Part shown: piece after piece, positions 53,244 through 53,504 of the stretch | How the letters are laid out: each line of letters begins with the position of its first letter | Numbering within the stretch: the stretch's first letter is position 1 | Notes under the pieces: generated by a model | Database searches by the model: none | Told to the model about the DNA's origin: nothing | The model's input: only the letters and a program-made list of their open reading frames with translations | NCBI GenBank assembly: GCA_038227045.1 | Contig: JBBRQD010000031.1 | Location: forward strand, 1-53,504 | From: JANXLS01 sp038227045 | GTDB lineage: Bacteria > Planctomycetota > SZUA-567 > H5-PLA8 | Reading direction: 5' to 3' | DNA: 53,504 nucleotides | Position numbers and translations under genes: made by a program

Positions 53244-53504
53244 CGCATTCTCTCCCTTTTATTGGCAGACTCACGAATTTTCTTATGCGAATATCGGCGC
53301 CCGATACAAATCAGCGCACGAATACCGCTCACAATTTACCGATGCATGACGGCGCAACGATTTGCTTAGAGAGTGTTTCAAAACCGGGCGCGAGCGGAAA
53401 ACGAGCGATTTTTGTTCGGATCGAGGCGCGAACTTCATGCGCTATCCAGAGGAGATAACGCTTGAAGTTCGCAACGAAGAGCCGGACAAAAAGCGCCGTT
53501 TTAC
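53244..53504. other. Gene-free end of window
   Basis: No gene is seen. The main content is the long inverted repeat at 53398-53503 and, before it, GAGAGTGTTTCAAAACC, a motif that resembles sequence near mobile elements. The promoter of the NHL gene should lie near 53244-53330, but no consensus -10/-35 pair is evident. Confidence 0.4.
53398..53503. repeat. Long imperfect inverted repeat
   Basis: The arms AAAACGAGCGATTTTTG and CAAAAAGCGCCGTTTT are complementary with few mismatches, and the inner arms CGCGAACTTCATGCG / CGCTTGAAGTTCGC continue the pairing around a loop near 53441-53457. Together they make a stem of about 45 bp. Confidence 0.7.

Noticed and set aside
1..53504. CRISPR array or insertion-sequence transposase
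   Set aside because: No regularly spaced direct repeats of 25-40 bases and no DDE, HUH or Tyr/Ser recombinase motif were seen.

Overview
The window looks like a GC-rich (by eye about 55-60%) chromosome segment of a Gram-negative bacterium, most plausibly from the PVC group (Verrucomicrobiota, Lentisphaerota, Planctomycetota) or a nearby candidate phylum. The reasons are lipid A kinase LpxK, a TonB protein and an Mla/MCE lipid-transport operon (an outer membrane), LL-diaminopimelate aminotransferase DapL, a XylR-type AraC regulator, a Hanks-type Ser/Thr kinase, a TIR-WD40 protein, and many short intergenic inverted repeats. The lineage is inferred from gene content only. There is no transposase, no CRISPR array and no rRNA.

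Layout. Bases 1-1130 hold the 5' end of a gene leaving the window, a long gene-free stretch with an apparently autonomous structured RNA on the minus strand (good promoter, perfect intrinsic terminator), a heptamer repeat array and tRNA-Leu(CAG) with a near-consensus promoter. Bases 1338-9516 carry an AT-rich orphan gene, an SMP-30 lactonase-like protein, a polytopic membrane protein, gluQ, dapL and a large unknown protein. Bases 9582-17017 hold housekeeping genes: a PHP phosphatase, pabA/trpG overlapping tilS, an EboD-like cyclase, a XylR-like regulator, an MnmM-like methyltransferase and a DinB-like protein. Bases 17094-28223 are exported or envelope-facing: alkaline phosphatase, an anchored unknown protein, a family 39 glycosyltransferase, and a minus-strand run of Ser/Thr kinase, GH42-like secreted protein and diheme cytochrome c. 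Bases 28667-29885 form a small toxin-antitoxin-like island (DUF2283, DUF4258, DUF433 with a decayed DUF5615 partner, DUF5076).

Bases 30057-33677 hold an FHA-GAF-sigma54 activator, a small membrane protein and a rhomboid protease. Bases 34011-41034 are a lipid-transport operon: MlaE permease, a 37-residue membrane protein, MlaF ATPase and three tandem MCE proteins that share an extra insert in the MCE fold. lpxK and a YbgC-type thioesterase converge on it and a TonB protein diverges from them. Bases 43710-47464 carry small unknown proteins, a secreted beta-propeller protein coupled to a membrane protein, and a truncated methyltransferase. Bases 47552-53243 carry a likely two-gene unit: a secreted NHL-repeat protein followed by a TIR-TM-WD40 protein.

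The least expected structure is in the repeats. Period-7 TAG-starting arrays begin exactly at the stop codons of several genes and give stops in all frames. A hairpin repeat has entered coding DNA in mlaF (kept in frame) and lies in the methyltransferase remnant. The other main candidates are the unassigned RNA, the decayed toxin joined to its antitoxin by an ATGA overlap, and the shared MCE insert.
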